NCBI RefSeq assembly: GCF_947179165.1
Contig: NC_077240.1
Location: forward strand, 47,800,501 to 47,864,500
Reading direction: 5' to 3'
Length of the DNA stretch: 64,000 bases
Source: Solanum dulcamara
Lineage: Eukaryota; Streptophyta; Magnoliopsida; Solanales; Solanaceae
Shown: in pieces, positions 23,687 through 36,957 of the stretch
How the letters are laid out: every line of letters begins with the position of its first letter
How positions within the stretch are numbered: position 1 is the stretch's first letter
The notes under the pieces: model-generated
Told to the model about the DNA's origin: nothing
Seen by the model: only the letters and a program-made list of their open reading frames with translations
Database searches by the model: none
Translations under genes and position numbers: made by a program

Positions 23687-26549
23687 AGGTTTGGAAAATT
23701 TTCTAAAGTGTTGGCTCTTTAGATAAAGGTCATTTATAGGTCGTATGAGGACCGTGACCCATAGACAGAGATCATAGGACGGGTATGCAATTCAAGTAGC
23801 TCAGTCTTTTGTGCACATCATCTACGAATGGATCCTAGGACCCGTAATACAACCTATGACCTATAGGATAGGGTCGCAGGGTCAAACTTCATAGACTCTA
23901 TTTTTAGATGTTTGATTTGATGAGCCATTTGCATAATCCGTAACTAGACCTATGACTCGTAGGTCCCTACCCGTAGGTCTTCTCGGCAGAATTTAATGAA
24001 GGGTATTTTGGACATTTTCTATTCTATTAGTGCCCAAGCTATGTCATTTTGAGGTATTTTGCTAAACCTATAAATACCCAAAACCTTTCAACAAACCCCA
24101 TTCCCACACATTTACCTAAAATTCTCTAAGGATCACAAGGATTTCTCTCTCTAAGTTTTCTTCAAGTCCAAGCTAGCATTTCAAGAACTCAAGTCTCCTT
24201 TTTCAATTTAATAGCCAAGGATCATCGAGGTATGTGGAAATTTCATCCATGGATCTTCTTCCATCCCTGGAGTCCCAAAGAATCTCCATTTTTACTTACG
24301 ATTTCTTCCTAAACCTAGGTATTTTCATGATTATCTATTAGGTGCAATTAATTATAGTTTTATTCATTCTAAATAATCTTATTATGCATGATCTCATTTT
24401 AATTATATGTTTTCAAGGATTTTTACATGAACCCATGTATTATGTCTATTTTATGATTATAAGCTTTGTTTTGGGAGTATATATGCATCATGATTTTAAT
24501 GGACTGTGATTTGTAGATGCTTTAAGATAAAGTACCAATATGAATTTTATAGAAGTTTATTCTGATTTTGATGCTTTAAATAAGTATCTTTATGAACATG
24601 TTATGATGTCATAATTTGTTAAAGGAGTTATTCTTATGATTCAAGTCAGTTATGATGAACTTAGTATTACTAGATTCTTACCATCGTCAAAACTTATGAT
24701 AAATTATGTATGATATTCCGTTGAAAGTTGACCTGTCACCGAGTAGACCTTCGATTAAAGGTTCACCCATTAGTAGAGGCGGAGTCCTTTAGAAGTAATC
24801 CCATTATCCCATAACTACGTGTCATTGTAGGAGAAAGGATGGATCACCATTTAGTAGAGGCTTGATTCCTTAGAAAGGGTCACCTGTTAGTTGAGACTTG
24901 ATTCCTTAGTAGCTTAGTGGATCCATTTACCCGATGTTATGGTTCTTACTTAAAAATAACAGACTCCATGTTATAGCTCACATGATTAATGTTAGTTAGT
25001 GGTATCTTTCACAAAAACTTGTGACTCTCATTATAATTTATGATTCTTTCACTATGTTGCATTTGACTTATGATTTTTTTACAAGTTTACATTGACCTTA
25101 TATTGTGTTTCACGTGATATTTTAAAGGTTTTGAATTATGTTTAGCTTGGTCATTGCATTACCATGATTTACAACATGCATTGCATATTCTCTATACTTA
25201 GTATATTCCATGTATTAACACATACTTTTGCCTACATTATCTCATAATGAAGGATCTGACTGTTATCCTCCCATAAGAGGCTATTGGTGTACTCAAAGTT
25301 AGCTTTTGGTGAGTTCTCATTATTCTAGGGCGAACTCATCATGTTATCTCCATATTTTCAAACTTATGTTCTTTCATTGTATTTGGTAAGCTAGGATCTT
25401 GTCCTATGCCTCATCTAAGTTTAGTAGAGGCATTGTCAGACTATAGTAGTATGAGTCATTAATTTTGGCTATTATGTTTGAATTTTCCGTATTTTGAGAT
25501 TTTCATGTTGAGACTATATTTCGCATTTATGTCTACTTTTGATTTCATATTATTTATTACTAGATTCTTACCATTTTCAAAGCTTATGATATATTATTTA
25601 TGATATTTTGTTGAGAGTTAACCTAGCACCGAGTGGATCTTGGGATAAAGACTCACCCGTTAGAAGAGGTGGAGTCCTTCAGAAGCAATTCCATTGTCCC
25701 ATAACTATGTCCCACCATGGGAGAAAGGATCACCCATTAGTAAAGGCTTGATTCCTTAGAAAGGGTCACCCATTAGTTGAGGCTTGATTCCTTAGAAGCT
25801 TAGTGGATCCACTTAGGCGATGTTACGGTTCTTACCTTGAAAAATATGGACCCTCTCTTTATGGTGTGTGAGGAAACCACCAGACTCCATGTTATAGCTC
25901 ACATATTTTTTATCGGTTAGTGGTATCTCTCACAAAGACTTACGACTCTTATTATGACTTATGATTTTCTCACTATGTTGCATTTGGCTTATTATTTCCT
26001 TACAAGTTTGTATTGACCATATATTGTGTTTCATATGATGTTTTAAAGGTTTTTAATTATGTTTAGCTTGGTCATTGCATTACCATGATTTATGAAATGC
26101 ATTGCATATTCTCCATACTTAGTACATTTCATATAATAATGCATATTTTTGTCTATATTATCTCATAATGTAGGATCCGACTCTCATCGTGGCTAATTAG
26201 TGATCTACTCAGAGTTAATTTTTGGTGAGTCCTCATTATTCGAAAGCTAACTCGTCATGTTATTTTCATATTTTTAGACTTATATTCTTTCATTATATTT
26301 GGTGAGATAGGAGTTTGTCCTATTTCCTATAGAGGCATTGCCAGACTATAGTAGTATGGTCGTTCATATTGACTATTATGTTTGAATTCTACTTATTTCG
26401 AGATTTTCATGTTGAGACTATCTTCCGCATTTAAGTATACTTTTGATTTCATATTGTTTAATCATGTTATGTATACTAAGAGACTTGATTGCAGTCTCTC
26501 TGGATTCTAATCATCGTGTCACACATAGGGCCTAGCTTGGGTCGTGACA
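23687..26549 (+). mobile_element. LTR with internal duplication, plus strand
   Basis: Similar in plan to its neighbour: a motif-rich U3 (23740-23990), then leader-like sequence, and an end TTGGGTCGTGACA at 26549. The start is ambiguous: TGTGACACTCTGAGG at 23675 would be a canonical start but overlaps the preceding LTR's end. It contains two copies of an 890-bp segment. No coding region. Confidence 0.55.
24668..26450 (+). repeat. 890-bp tandem duplication inside the LTR
   Basis: TACTAGATTCTTACCAT occurs at 24668 and again at 25558. The following 0.9 kb aligns throughout, with shared blocks such as CACCGAGT, GAGAAAGGAT and TTTCACTATGTTGCATTTG-type text, and with scattered substitutions and small indels. 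Both units end at GATTTCATATT. Confidence 0.75.
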
Positions 26550-27375
26550 CATAATCAAAGCATAACATAAGTGAGAATCATAACCCTTTGTGAGAGATAT
26601 TGTTAATTGACATAAATTATGTAAGCTATAACATAGAGTCCAGTGTCTTCTCCTCATCAAAAAAAGGTGGTCCTACTTGCCAGGTAAGGACCATGAACAT
26701 GAGTTATTTGTGTATCCACTAGCTTAAGCTAATTTGTCCAATTGGAACATCGTTCGGGGTCATGTAATTATGGGGCTAGGGGATTGGTACTAAATAACTT
26801 CGCCTCTACTAACGGGTGAGCCATCATCCTAAAACTCTCTAGGTGCTAAGTAATTTCTCTACGGAATATCATACATAAGCATATCATAATCTTTAAAAAT
26901 GGTAAGAATCTAATAATCATAAGACTAGCTCCTTTAACATATCATAATTTCATAACATTTTCATAAAAGATACTTATCCAAAGTATTAAAATCAAGATAA
27001 ACTTTTTCATAGAAAAACATGGAAATCCTTCATGATAAGAATACCTTAGTTCAGAGAAAACTCAGTTTTATAAAAATATGTAATTGAGATCAAATCATGC
27101 ATAATAATATCAACAAATTAAATAAAATCATAATTGATTGAACCCAATACATAAACGTCAAAATCCTAGGTTTTTTTTGAAGAAATCATAAAAAGAATAT
27201 GAAGATTCTTTGGGAATCCATATATGGTAAGAGATCCATGGAAGAAATTCCCACATACCTTGACATAAAGCTTGAACAGCCCTAGCTTGCCTTAGGAGAG
27301 AACTTGGAGAAAAAGACCTTGAGAGAGTTTTGAGGTTTTGAGTGAAATAAAAAGGAATGGGGAAAATCTTGAAGG
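26550..27375 (-). repeat. Antisense LTR, first part (same family as 23687-26549)
   Basis: The reverse complement aligns with about 24060-25950: CCAAAGAATCT, AGATTCTTACCAT, the AGCACC block and TGTTATAGCT. It stands back to back with the plus-strand LTR. It lacks the terminal U5 end and is interrupted at 27380 by the gypsy element. Confidence 0.65.
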
Positions 27376-27380
27376 TTAAA

Positions 27381-29400
27381 TGTAATATCCCTCAAAATGC
27401 TCACAAGTGCCTTAAGAATGCTTTAGGAATAGACCACTCATGTAATGCATTATTCTTAATCTTTTTGGAAAATTCTAGTTCAGAATATCGATCAGGTGGT
27501 CAAAATCTGTGAGAAAATAGTCTTGGTGGATTTTTAGGACCCGTATATCGAAAGATAGATTTTTCAAAGAAACTGCACAAAACAGTAAAGTGTGCGGCAA
27601 GTCTGCGTCCCGGACTTGCTCGCCTTCGCGTCGCGGACCTGGCGATGGTTATCTAGCTGAATTTAGTTTTTAGTAAGGGCACTTTAGACTTTTCTCTAAT
27701 TGTTAGCTAATAAACCTAGACATTTTTAAAACCTATTTCAGCTCTATAAATTAACCTAAACCTCCAATTCTATTCATTCTTCTACAATTCACCTACTCAA
27801 GTATTTCTCTCTCTACAAAAGACACTCAAGGACTCCATTGAAAATTTCAAGTAAATTCACTCAATCTCTCCATCAAAACTCTCAAGTTCTTCCAAATTAT
27901 TTGGTTTTCTCATTAAAGGTATGTAGGTATTGATTCATTGATTCTTTCATCCATGAAGCCCAATTAATTTTTCAACTTTTCTATCAAATTAAAATATGGT
28001 ATTTTATTGGTTTTATGATCTCTATTACAATTCAATAAATTATAATTCAAATTATGATTATGAGTCTATTTATATATGAATTGATAGTTATTGTATTAAA
28101 TTAAAGAGTTTTTCCATGAATTCTCCTATATTGATCTCTAGGGTTCATGATGTAAATTATGAGTATTTTCAATTATACTTCCAAAGGATATTATCTATAT
28201 GAATTATGTATCAGCTGAAAGAAAGTTTATAATCATTCATGTTTTCAAGTCAATTACTTGATTTTCAAGTTAATTGGTTATGCAATTGAGTTTTACTTTA
28301 AGTTCAAGGTATGAATTTCACGCACTCTATGAAGTAAGGTGACTTAGGGCCCTATGTGGTGACCTAGGGCCTAACTATATGCATTATGCAAATATGATTG
28401 TAATGATGAAATGACAATTCTCACATTACAAGTATGTTATGAAAATGAGCTATTCTATGATGTCAAACCTATGATCATGACTATGATATATGAAATTATG
28501 ATTTTATGCTATGTATGTATTCTGTGGAATTTGATTTAGCATCGAGTGGATTTGAGGTGGAGGCCCTACCAAAAGCCTTAATAGCAGCCTCACGTCCTAT
28601 AAACTACGTGCCACTGTAGGTTGCCTTAATGGCCTAGCCATTGGATCCACATATAGCGTATGTATGACCCATCTAGCGAGGTAGAGTCTACCTTGGCAAA
28701 TAGATTTCTCTTTTTCTTCGTTGTATGAGAAGACAATGGGATTCCATGTTATAGCTCGCATGGTCTTATTGTCGGTGATGGTTCCTATCCCACATATGTA
28801 TGATCTCTTACATATGCCATAATTTTTAAATTATACTTTTAAATGCTTTGGTCATTATGGTTTTCTCATGACTTCACTTATCTCGTCTTATCATGTGTTT
28901 TACTGACCATTGTATCTCATGATTTACATTTCATGTCATTCTCTCATACTTAGTACATTCCAACATATTAATGCATACTTTTGCCTACATTGTCTCATAA
29001 TATAGAAGTTGATATTGAAGATCATACTCATCTACATGGCTAGTTAAGCTTTTCTATCCGGCGGTGTATGTGGCGAGTCCTTATTTATCGGGCACTAGTT
29101 ATCGTGTTGGTTCTTGTCTTCAAAACTTTTGTTATGTATCATATTGAGGGTGAACTAGGGACATGTCTTAGCCCCCGCCCATGCTCCTGAGTAGAGGCAT
29201 CTAGTTAGACAAATGTTTCGAGTCTATGTTGTCATGTGACATTCTTCAATTTCTATTCATGGTTTAGACTCTCTTATGATGTTTCTGCTTTTACTTTACC
29301 TTATGTATGCTTATGATATATACAAGAGGCTTAGTTAGAGCCCTTTGGGGTTTCAATCGCCGTGTTACGATTAGACTCTAGGCCGGGTCGGGTTATAACA
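27381..29400 (+). repeat. 5' LTR of the degraded gypsy element
   Basis: 2,020 bp, TGTAATATCCCTC ... GGTTATAACA. The end is followed by AACTTATTATCAGAGC, the decayed primer-binding site. It matches 34393-36407 along its whole length. Confidence 0.85.
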
Positions 29401-29403
29401 AAC

Positions 29404-29416
29404 TTATTATCAGAGC
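29404..29416 (+). other. Primer-binding site, mutated
   Basis: TTATTATCAGAGC at the position of the usual TTGGTATCAGAGC, complementary to the 3' end of initiator tRNA-Met. Two bases (GG to AT) are changed. Confidence 0.7.
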
Positions 29417-29617
29417 ACAAGGATCAAGTGTCCTAGGGAGTCCAACATGCCACGTCGAGTGGAGGCTTATTCATGGTTGTGAAGCGTGCCACATCTATGA
29501 ATAGGAGGATATGAGATGTTTTAGGAATTCTCACTTCTTTCATGATCCATATCGTGTTATAGAGTTTTCCATAAGATTTGTTTCCCCTAAAACTCTTTCT
29601 TTGTGATTTTCTGAAAA

Positions 29618-30473
29618 AGGTCTCCAAGAAGACCACCATTTCCAAGGGAAAATAATGTTAATGATGCCCAAGCTCCCCCGGCTCCTCAAGATAATAGTCG
29701 TCTATCGAATCAAGTGACTAAAACGGAGTTCTGAACTGCCATTAGTATGCTAGCCCAAGTAGTGACCAACCAAATAATTGTGGCTCTTTCTAATATTTCC
29801 ACTCCAGCCTCAAGAGTGAGGGACTTTGCATGAATGAATCCTCTGGAGTTTCATGGCTCAAAAGTTGATGAGGATCCTCAAGAATTCATTGATGAGGTCT
29901 ACAAGATAGTGAGCATTATGGGAGTGACTTCGGAAGAAAAAATGGAGTTAGTGGCTTACCAACTTAAGGGTGTTTCCCAAGTTTGGTACACTTAATGGAA
30001 GTTGGAGAGCGTGGATGAAGGTCCTATTGAATGGGAAGCTTTCAAACTTTCTTTCTTTGATCACTTTTTCCTTCTTGATTTAAGGGAGGCTAAAGTGTTG
30101 GAGTTCATAAATCTTTGACAAGGCAATATGGGGATGAGGGACTATGACCTTAAGTTTACTAAACTATCTAAGTATTCTCACTGATCCATGTGCCCAAATG
30201 AGTAAATTCATATCGGGGGTGTTCGACTTGGTTGCCAAGGAATGTCGTACCGCTATACTTGTTAAGAAGATGGACATATCTCATCTTATGACTTTTGCTG
30301 AACAAATTGAAGGAGAAAAGATCAAGGAGATGAGGATGAGGGATTCTAAGAGGGCCTGGTATGAAGGTGGGTTCTCCAATGCTAGGACCGGTGGTAGTAG
30401 TGGACGCTCTCAACAAGGCCAAAGCTCGGGGAAGAAGTTTTCTAAAGACAGGGTGTCATACCCTAGAGCTTAA
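29618..30473 (+). pseudogene. gag, capsid part, broken
   Basis: Fragments in more than one frame read MNPLEFHGSKVDEDPQEF, an IDEVYKIVSIMG stretch, VAYQLKGVSQVWYT and, at 30180-30473, MSKFISGVFDLVAKECRTA and MTFAEQIEGEKI. These match the retrotransposon gag domain of the intact element at 43869. The expected ATG is mutated, and stops occur (for example a TAA after VWYT near 29995 and a TGA near 30117). Confidence 0.75.
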
Positions 30474-30485
30474 GGAGGAGACAGC

Positions 30486-33400
30486 GTGAATGTTAGTAGC
30501 CCTTCTTTTTCTAAGTGTGCAAAGTGTGGAAAGAGTCATGGAGGAAAGTGCTTGATGGGAATGGGTGCTTGTTATGGATGTGGCAAGATGGACCATAAGC
30601 AATCCGAGTTCCCTCTTATTGCCAACAAGGGTGGAGAAGGTCATCCTCTAGGAGGTCCAAGTGCAACAAGGCGCCCAAGCTCAACCTAAGGGTGGCCAAC
30701 GCAATAACCGATTCTATGCTCATCATGCGAGACAAGAGGTTGATGAGACTCCTAATGTAGTCACAGGTATGTTATGAGTCTTTAACTTTGATGTTTATGC
30801 ATTACTTGATCCAGGTGCCAACTTGTCTTTTGTGACTCTTTACATTGCTATGAGATATAATGTGTGCCCCAAAGTGTTATTAGAACCTTTCTCGGTTTAT
30901 ACTCTCATTGGTGATTCGGTACTAGCCAAGAGAGATTATAGAAATTATCCCATATGGGTCTTGCACAGAGTTATTCTATGTGATCTTGTTGAACTTGGAA
31001 TGACTGATTTTGACATCATTCTTGGTATGGATTGATTACATGTTGCTTACGCATCTATATGTTGTAGGACTCATGTGGTTAAGTTTCACTTTCCTAATGA
31101 GCCTATTCTTGAATGGAAGGGTAATAATTCAGTGGTTAAGGGTCGATTCATCTCATGTATTAAGGCTCAGAAAATGATTTCCAAGGGGTACATTTATCAC
31201 ATTGTGCGAGTTAGGGACGTCGATTTCAAAACTCCTATTCTTGAGTCGCTTCCTATAGCTAATGAGTTTTTCAATGTGTTTGCTGATGATTTTCCTGGTA
31301 TTTCTCCCGAAAGGGAAATTGACTTTGGCATAGATCTTCTTACAGATACCCAACCTATTTCTATTCCTCCTTACCATATGGCTCCGGAGGAACATAAGGA
31401 GTTGAAAGAACAATTGAAGGATTTGTTGGATAAGGGTTTTATAAGACTGAGTATTTCACTATGGGGTTCTCCTGTGTTATTTGTTAGAAAGAAAGATGGG
31501 TCACTCCGAATGTGTATAGACTACCAAAAATTAAATAAGATCACCATAAAGAACAAGTATCCAATTCCAAGGATAGATAACTTGTTTGATCAATTACAAG
31601 GATCAAGCTACTTTTCTAAGATTGACTTTCATTCCGGTTATCATCAATTGAAGGTAAGGGAGTGTGATATTCCCAAAATAGTTTTTTGGACAAGGTATTG
31701 TCATTTTGAATTTGTAGTAATGTCGTTTGGTTTGACTAATGCTTCCGCGATATTTATGGATTTGATGAATCGTATTTTCAAGTCATATTTAGACATGTTC
31801 ATAGTGGTGTTTATTGATGATATCTTGATTTATTCTCGAAATAATGAAGATCATATGGGTCACTTGAGGATTTGTTACAAACATTGAGAGAAAAGTAATT
31901 ATTTGCTAAATTTAGTAAGTGCGAATTTTGGCTAAGGAAAGTTGCATTTCTTGGCCATGTGGTATCCGGTGATGGGATTAAAGTAGACCCATAGAAGACG
32001 GAGGTGGTTAAGAATTGGCTAGACCACTATCCCCTTCGGATATTAGAAGCTTTTTGGGCTTAGCCGGATACTACAAAAGATTTTTTGAAGGGTTTTCGTC
32101 TATTGCCTCGCCTTTAACTAAGTTGACCCAAAAGAAGGCGAAATTCCAATGGTCGGATGAATTTGAGAAAAAATTCCAAATATTGAAGGATCGTCTCACA
32201 TCGGCTCCTATTTTGACATTACCCGAAGGTTTGGATGGGTTTTTTGTTTATTATGAATGCTTCACGTGTAGGTCTAGTTTGTGTCTTGATGTAATATGGT
32301 AAGGTTATAGCATATGCCTCCAGGCAACTTAAAGTGCATGAAAGAAATTATCCAACTCATGATCTTGAACTTGTGGCAGTTGTGTTTTCTTTGAAAATTT
32401 AGCGCCATTATCGTTATGGGGTGCATGTTGATGTGTTTACCGACCATAAAAGTTTGCAATATGTGTTTAGTCAAAGGGACTTGAACCTTAGGAAAATGAG
32501 GTAGCTTGAACTCCTAAAAGACTATGACATGAGCGTATTGTACCATCCGAGTAATCAAAATATTATAGCGATGCTCTTAGTCGGTTGTCTATGGATAGTA
32601 TTGCACATATTGAGGAAGGTAAGAGGGAATTGGTTAAAGAGGTCCATATATTACCACATTTAGGTGTGCATTTGGTTGATTCCAATGATGAAGGTATTCT
32701 TATACATAATGGCTCGGAATCATCTCTTGTGGTAGACGTTAAGGCCAAATAAGATAATGATTCGATTTTGGTCGAATTGAAGAAGTCGGTTACCGCAAAA
32801 GTCATTGAGGCTTTCTCCCTAGGATGAGATGGGGTACTACGTTACCAAGGTTCTTTATGTGTTCCAAATGTTGATGGATTAAGAGAGTTGATATTGAATG
32901 AGGCCCATAGTTCTCAGTATTCAATTCATCCGGGATCCACCAAGATATATCTTGACTTGAGGGAAGTGTATTGGTGGAATGGCATGAAGAAGGACATAGC
33001 GGAGTTTGTGTTTAAGTGTCCTAATTGTCAACAAGTGAAAGTTGAACCTCAAAGGTTGGGAGGTCTAACTCAAAAAATTGAAATTCATACATGGAAGTGG
33101 GAAGATGTGAATATGGACTTTGTCACGGGTTTGCCTCATACTAGGAGGTAACATGATTCTATTTGGGTCATTGTGGACCGAGTGACCAAATCGACACATT
33201 TTCTACCGATCAAGACTTCTTATGGTGCTGAAGACTATGCTAAGTTGTATATTCGTGAACTTGTGAAACTTCATGGTGTTCCTTTGTCTATTATATTGGA
33301 TAGAGGTACTAAATTTAATTCACATTTTTGGAAGTCATTTCAGAAAGGTCTTGGTACTAAAGCCAAGATAAGTACTGCTTTCCATCCTCAAACCGATGGA

Positions 33401-34141
33401 CAAGCCAAAAGAACAATCCAAACCTTGGAGGATATGTCAAGGGCATATGTGATTGATCTTAGAGGAAGTTGGGATGAGCATTTGCCATTGATTGAGTTGG
33501 CCTGCAATAATAGTTATCACTTTAGCATCCAAATGACTCTTTTTGAAGCTTTGTACCGGAGAAGATGTAGGTCTCCGGTGGGGTGGTTTGAAGTGGGCGG
33601 CATGGCATTGATTGGTCCAGATTTGGTAGTTGATGTAAAAGATAATGTAAGGCTCATAAGAGAAGAATTGAAAATAACTCAAAGTCATCAAAAGTCCTAT
33701 TCGGATACTAGGAAGAGAGAGCTTGAATTTGATGTAGATGATATGGTGTATTTGAAGATTTTACCTATGAAAGGGGTAATACGGTTTGGTAAGAAAGGAA
33801 AGTTGAGTCCTAGATATATAGGACCCTATAGGATATTGAAGTTAGACTTTCCACTTGAGATGGCTTTGGTTCATCTAATTTTTCACGTGTCAATGTTGAG
33901 GAAGTTTATGGGTAATCCAAATTCTATTGTGTCAATGGATAATGTGAGTATTGAAGAGATTTTGACTTATGAGGAGGTCCCGATTGAGAATTTAGACTGG
34001 CAAGTCAAGAGGTTAAGAAATAAAGATGTTGAATCCGTCAAAGTGTTATGGAGGAATCAACAAGTAGAGAGTGTTACGTGGGAAGCGGAATCGGACATGA
34101 TGAAGCGTTATCCGTATATCTTTCATTCCACTCAAGCCTAA
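30486..34141 (+). pseudogene. gag zinc knuckle plus pol, broken by stops and frameshifts
   Basis: In order: a zinc-knuckle region at 30486-30640 (CYGCGKMDHK, last Cys lost); protease with LDPGANLSFVT at 30810-30840; reverse transcriptase 31075-31887 with [10 protein letters not shown] and [10 protein letters not shown]; RNase H with DHKSLQYVF near 32440; integrase zinc region 32888-33040 ending CPNCQQVK; integrase core 33110-33450 with NMDF, LDRGTKF and [14 protein letters not shown], where the catalytic Glu is Lys; SPRYIGPY near 33815; and a chromodomain-like end to 34141. Breaks include a TGA at 31033-31035, a frame change after 31887, stops near 31990, 32400 and 32750, and a TAA at 33149-33151. 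It cannot make a working polyprotein. Confidence 0.85.
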
Positions 34142-34374
34142 AGGTATTAGGTTGTTCATGATCAAATCAATTAAACTCCTACATTTCAATTCCATATGTC
34201 ATTCATATGTATGATTCATGAAAATGATTTTTCTCAAGGACCATGTCTTATGTTAAGTATGAAGTTTACATGTTCTATGCATTTTTTGTCAAAGTGTCCT
34301 CATGTCCATGTTGGGTTTCTAAGTCCTTTTTCATGTTCTTCATATATTAGTTGGATCTCATTCGAGGACAAATG

Positions 34375-34392
34375 TTTCCAAGGGGTAGGTAC
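34375..34392 (+). other. Polypurine tract of the degraded gypsy element
   Basis: AAGGGGTAGGT directly before the 3' LTR start, preceded by TTCGAGGACAAATG, the usual context in this clade. Confidence 0.6.
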
Positions 34393-36407
34393 TGTAATAT
34401 CCCTCAAAATGCTCACAAGTGTCTTAAGAATGCCTTGGGAATAGGTCGCTCATGTAATGCATTATCCTTAATCATTTTGGAAAAACTGAATTCGGAATAC
34501 CAATCAGGGGGTCAAAACCTGTGGAAAAATAGTCTCGGTGGATTTTTAGGACCCGTATATCGAAAGATAGATTTTTCAAAGAAACTGCGCAAAACAGTAA
34601 AGTACGCGGCAAGTCCGCATCGCAGACTTGCTCGCCTCGGCATCGCGGACCTGGCGATGGTTTCCTAGACAAATTTATTTTTTAGTAAGGGCACTTTAGA
34701 CTTTTTTCTAATTGTTAGTTAATAAACCTAGACGTTTTTAGGACCTAATTCAGCTCTATAAATTAACCTAAACCTCCAATTCTATTCATTCTTCTATAAT
34801 TCACCTACTCAAATATTTTTCTCTCTACGAAAGACTCTCAAGGACTCCATTGAAAACTTCAAGTAAATTCACTCAAGCTCTTCATCAAAACTCTCAAGTT
34901 CTTCTAAATTATTTGATTTTCTCACTTAAGGTATGTGGGTATTAATTCATGGATTCTTTCATCCATGAAGCCCAATCAATTTCTCAACCTTTCTATCAAA
35001 TTAAAGTATGGTATTTTATTGGTTTTATGATCTCTTTTCTAATTCAATGAATTATAATTCAAATTATGATTATGAGTCTATTTAGATATAAATTTATGGT
35101 TATTGCATTAAATTGAAGAGTTTTTCCATGAATTCTCCTATATTGATCTCTAGGGTTCATGATGTAGATTATGAGTATTTTCAATTATACTTCCAAAGGA
35201 TATTATCTATATGAATTATGTATCGGATGAAAGAAAGTTTATAATCATGCATTTTTTCAAGTCAATTACATGATTTTCAAGTCAATTGGTTATGCAATTG
35301 AGTTTTACTTTAAGTTCAATGTATGAATTTCATGCACTCTATGAAGTAAGGTGACTTAGGGCCCTTTGTGGTGACCTAGGGCCTAACTATATGAATTATG
35401 CAAATATGATTGTAATGATGAAAGGACAATTCTCACATTACAAGTATGTTATGAAAATGAGCTACTATATGATGTCAAACATATGATCATGACTATGATA
35501 TATGAAATTATGATTCTATGTTATGCATGTATTTCGTGGGATTTGACTTATCACCAAGTGGACTTGAGGTAGGGGCCCTACCAAAAGCCTTAGTAGTAGC
35601 CTCATATCCCATAAAATATGTGCCACTGTAGGTTGCCTTCATGGCCTAGCTATTGAATCCACATATAGCGTATGTATGACCCGCCTAGCGGGGTAGAGTC
35701 TACCTTGGCAAATAGATTCCCCTTTTTTCATTGTATGGAGAGACAATGGGATTCCATGTTATAGCTCGCATGGTCTTATTGTCGGTGATGGTTCCTATCC
35801 CACATATGTATGATCTCTTACGTATGCCATGATTTTTAAATTATGCTTTTTAAATGCTTTGGTCATTATGGTTTTCTCATGACTTCACTTATTTCATCTT
35901 ATCATGTGTTTTACTAACCATTGCATCTCATAATTTATGTTGCATGTCATTCCCTCATACTTATTACATTCCAACGTACTAATACATACTTTTTCCTACA
36001 TTGTCTCATAATATAGGGGTTGAGGTTGAATATCACACTCATCTACGTGGCTAGTTAAGCTTTCATATCCGACGGTGTGTGTGGCAAGTCTTTATTTATC
36101 GGGTACTAGTTATCGAGTTGGTTCTTGTCTTCAAAGACTTTTGTTATGCTTCATATTGAGGGTGAGCTAGATACATGTCTTAGCCCCTGCCCATGCTCAT
36201 GAGTAGAGGCATCTAGTTGGACAAATGTTTCGAGTCTATGTTGTCATGTGACATTCCTCAATCTCTATTCATGATTTAGACTCTCTTATGATGTTTTTGC
36301 TTTTACTTTACCTTATGTATGATTATGATATGTACAAGAGGCTTGGTTAGAGCCCTTCGGAGTTTCGATCATCGTGTTATGACTAGGCCCTATGTTGGGT
36401 CATGACA
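34393..36407 (+). repeat. 3' LTR of the degraded gypsy element
   Basis: 2,015 bp, TGTAATATCCCTC ... GGGTCATGACA. It keeps the canonical CA end. Compare the 5' copy, whose end is degraded to TTATAACA. Confidence 0.85.
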
Positions 36408-36957
36408 GTAAAGGTAGTTATAGGACTTAGTACTAGTCTAGAAATGACACAGTTTACTAAATACCCTTTAGTAAAAATTGCCAGAATTAACTCTACAAAC
36501 GCACATATGGACCTACGAATTATCCTATTGGTCCGTAGATTGAGTTACTGAGACCCAATTTTTTGAATCAAAAACCACGAGCACCCCCTATGGTCCTTGG
36601 ACCTCTCTATAAGCCGTAGGTCCCAACCATAGAACCCTTGATCTCAAAATATATCATCAAGTTTGAAGCCCCTTCTACGAACCCCTTTCTACAGGCCATA
36701 GGTCCTTTTGTCCTGCCAACTATCTCAACCTCACCCTACGACCATTCCTATAAGCTATAGGTTCCATGTACGGACTGTTCTATTGCTCCATCCTTTAAGA
36801 CTGGAAAGTTTTCCAACTTTCAGAACCTCACCTATGACTGGCTTCTACGGACCGTAGGACCTTGTACGGCCCATAGGCAGCCTCGTGGAACCTTGCACCA
36901 ACAAAAATTTCTGAACTTTTCTTTCTAGCTTAACTTTCCAACTTCTGAGGTATTATA
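36408..36957 (-). repeat. Antisense LTR, second part (U3)
   Basis: Continues 26550-27375 on the far side of the gypsy insertion. On the minus strand it starts TATAATACCTCAGAAGTTGG at 36957 (expected TGTAATACC) and is full of GGTCCGTAG-type motifs in both directions (36530-36880). Confidence 0.6.

Larger units (their letters stand above)
27381..36407 (+). mobile_element. Complete but degraded chromovirus-type gypsy element
   Basis: It has two LTRs (27381-29400 and 34393-36407), a decayed PBS, gag, zinc knuckle, protease, reverse transcriptase, RNase H, integrase and chromodomain-like end in the standard gypsy order, and a PPT. Flanks TTAAA (27376-27380) and GTAAA (36408-36412) match at 4 of 5. 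The LTRs differ at roughly a tenth of positions in the first 270 bp and less elsewhere, so it is much older than the element at 41497. It split an antisense LTR into 26550-27375 and 36413-36957. Confidence 0.85.
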
